A stretch of DNA of 20,362 nt from Hofstenia miamia (Eukaryota > Xenacoelomorpha > Acoela > Hofsteniidae), in assembly GCA_900660155.1 (NCBI GenBank), contig CABFPE010000894.1, forward strand, positions 1 through 20,362, given 5' to 3'. Below the pieces are notes generated by a model, which was not told where the DNA came from, made no database searches, and saw nothing but the letters and a program-made list of their open reading frames with translations. Of the stretch, positions 18,566 to 20,362 are shown piece after piece. Positions within the stretch are counted from its first letter, which is position 1, and every line of letters starts with the position of its first letter. Both the position numbers and the translations under genes were made by a program.

Positions 18566-18894
18566 TAGGCATTAGGAGAATTTGAATGTTTCTAGACATG
18601 ACAAGAGAGAACATTTTTGCATAGATCTACAAATATCCATGCATTTCTCAATTTGCTTTACTGAAAAATGCTTGAAACTGTGATGAAGAAGAAAGAAACC
18701 GCATGCTTGCACTCTTATGTGTGGGTTAATAGCTTTTCAATAATACAGTCTTAGCAGAGATGAAGGAACTGTTGGTTACCCATTAGATATGAGGGGCTTA
18801 GATGAAGTGGTGAGTTTGAGCTTCAATTTTTAGACAAACTTTGGCCCTTATATGCCATGTAGATTAGATATTGAACTTTTTTCGGATTTGGTTT
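18566..18894. other. no protein gene; may be body of a SINE on the minus strand
   Basis: No open frame of note. It lies directly downstream, on the minus strand, of the tRNA-like head at 18895-18985 and could be its unrelated body region, with unknown end. Confidence 0.35.
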
Positions 18895-18985
18895 GAGCAG
18901 GTGTCATTCTTTGCAAGGGCTGGGATTCAACCCAGGCCTACTTATATTTCTGAATTTATAATCGTCAAGTCTTCTCACATGTAAA
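18895..18985 (-). repeat. tRNA-like SINE head fragment
   Basis: On the minus strand 18920-18935 reads CTGGGTTGAATCCCAG, a 5-bp stem with a loop resembling a tRNA T-arm and the pol III B box (GGTTCGAATCC, here missing the C). About 25 bases upstream there is an acceptable but weak A-box-like stretch (GAGAAGACTTGAC). A functional tRNA cannot be folded from it, so a tRNA-derived SINE is the best reading. Confidence 0.5.
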
Positions 18986-19448
18986 AGAGTAAATTTTACG
19001 CAGTAGTTTTAGTTGCAATAAAAATGAATAAAATTTGTTCGCTTATGTTTTGCTAGATAATAGTGTTTCTAAATGAGCCTGGTGTGATAAATTTTGTTAT
19101 ATTTTAGTGAATTACTCAAGATCATAATAAATAATCTTGGCTTCATGGAAAGAAAAATTACTATTTTTCATATTTAACTGCATCATTCAATTATGCAGTT
19201 CTAAATTATATGAAAATACATTCATATTGCTTTCCTTTAAAGGGCATTTTTAGAAGACAAGTTTTTTTAGTGTATATCTTATGAATACACGTCATGCACA
19301 TTCTCTTAAAGCAGATGATTTTTAATAATGAGATCCAAAAAATCTTTAATAGTGCCCTAATTATTCGATGAATTTGATTGTATACATCAATAAGTAAATA
19401 TTCAAAAATAGTAGTTTTAATTAGTTAATTGTAAATACAACATTTTTC
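18986..19448. other. no gene seen
   Basis: AT-rich sequence between the SINE-like fragment and the hAT end, with stops in all frames. Confidence 0.45.
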
Positions 19449-19729
19449 TAGGGATGGGATCCGGATGGTGAATTGAATATTCCGGATACCGGATAATTAC
19501 AGATATTTTGACTGCAGGTTACCGGATAATATATTGCTAGTAGGTAAACGAGAAATATTGCATTAAAAGACACAATATGACCTTTTTATGACGAAAATAT
19601 GAAATAATTTTGTTAAATATGCCCCAAATTGCCCTAATAATGATTTGAGCAATGTAAAACGCTTTTCTATTAAAGAGAACAACGTATAAAACGAATACAA
19701 AATCTCATACATAATAAAAAGTCAATTTT

Positions 19730-20164
19730 TTAAAGCAAATGTTTCACTAAATTATAATAACAGCATATAATTTTCCATATATTATTGTGGTTAAGATTTC
19801 TCTCATAGGCCAAGAGTTTTCTCAATATAGAGATACTTCTCTCAGCTGCAGCCGATGTTGATTGACATTTTCGTCAACTAGAATACAATTCCGATTAATT
19901 GCTCATTACCCCTTCCTATGCCATTTTCGCAGTGAAACAGTTATGTTCTAATCGTGACATGATATTGGCATTTATTTTGCAGGTACCATTTCCAAGATCA
20001 CAAGTGGGAGTAATATGAACATCTGGTAGAATTTCAACTCTGTCAAAAATTGAAAAACTTTGATATTTTATGATAGCAACCTTAATTGAAGCAATTAGAT
20101 TGTCAAACCTAATATATTTTGCTGAATAAGCATGGTACAATTTTGCAAAATGTGTACCTTGCAA
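19730..20164 (-). pseudogene. hAT transposase C-terminal part with dimerisation motif, degraded
   Basis: At 19793-19861 the frame reads STSAAAERSISILRKLL followed by AYERNL, the pattern of the hAT C-terminal dimerisation domain (Ala-rich, then ER-S-S, then a basic RN). The frame ends at TAA 19730-19732, about 20 codons later, as expected for a C-terminus. Upstream, 19916-20164 gives an 82-codon frame in another phase; stops and at least one indel near 19870-19915 separate the two. The protein would bind the element ends and cut and paste the transposon. The N-terminal BED finger and catalytic core are not in the window. Confidence 0.72.
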
Positions 20165-20338
20165 AATCCATGAAACAATTTATATAGTTCTTTTAATATT
20201 TTCCAGCGGCAAACATACATATGGCCAGTCCTAGAAGCGCGTCAGCCACTGGGTCGGGTCAAGTAAAAAATTAGCTAGCAATTAAACTTCTCTCTGGGGT
20301 TAGGCCATGAAGTACATTAATTGTAATTGAATAAATAC

Positions 20339-20362
20339 ATATATATATATATATATATATAT
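20339..20362. repeat. (AT)n microsatellite at the window edge
   Basis: Alternating A and T, continuing past the last base. Confidence 0.95.

Larger units (their letters stand above)
19449..20362 (-). mobile_element. hAT-like DNA transposon, 3' part, running off the window
   Basis: The left end opens with TAGGGATGGGATCC and carries four CCGGAT motifs (19461, 19482, 19489, 19522). The transposase relic is on the minus strand, so this is the 3' end of the element and the rest lies beyond the right edge. The sequence around 20205-20270 is locally GC-richer and might be a separate insertion. Confidence 0.7.

Noticed and set aside
16835..20362. AT microsatellites as origins or terminators
   Set aside because: Plain dinucleotide repeats common in eukaryotic intergenic DNA; nothing around them supports a function.
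1..20362. CRISPR arrays, bacterial operons, rRNA or intact tRNA genes
   Set aside because: No regularly spaced repeats, ribosome-binding-site-led gene clusters, rRNA motifs or foldable tRNA cloverleaf were seen; the content is eukaryotic transposon DNA.

Overview
The window is eukaryotic, AT-rich, repeat-laden intergenic DNA, most likely from an invertebrate and plausibly an arthropod. The host call is an inference from the mixture of repeats. I recognise no host gene with confidence. Nearly all readable coding is decayed transposable-element protein.

Layout. (1) About 69-5658, minus strand: the internal region of a Ty3/gypsy-type LTR retrotransposon (element 1) with gag, protease, RT, RNase H and integrase, plus a candidate primer-binding site and polypurine tract. 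All frames are broken. (2) 6557-7360 plus and 7365-8943 minus: two pieces of CR1/Jockey-group non-LTR retrotransposon meeting tail to tail, an ORF1 with zinc knuckles and an ORF2 with a 2A-like motif, an APE endonuclease and the front half of RT. (3) About 9100-12285, minus strand: a chain of eroded open frames I cannot identify. (4) 12643-12860: a 108-bp direct duplication around a single N, probably an assembly artefact. (5) 13815-15754, minus strand: gag and protease of a second gypsy-type element (element 2), diverged but clearly related to element 1. (6) 16.8-20.4 kb: AT microsatellites, GT-rich palindromes, a tRNA-like SINE fragment, two hAT-like transposon ends facing away from each other, and the C-terminal part of a hAT transposase.

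Two signals stand out. First, both gypsy-type elements carry a canonical -1 frameshift heptamer (T TTA AAT and T TTA AAC, in gag frame) at the end of gag, and the -1 frame runs straight into the protease; so this signal is conserved between diverged family members and probably sets the Gag to Gag-Pol ratio. Second, damage in element 1 is dominated by changes expected from CpG deamination: in-frame TGA where arginine is expected, Asp to Asn at catalytic sites, and Arg to Trp. That pattern points to past cytosine methylation of this copy in the germ line.

The genes do not now work together as a pathway. They are fossils of at least four transposon classes layered into one interval.
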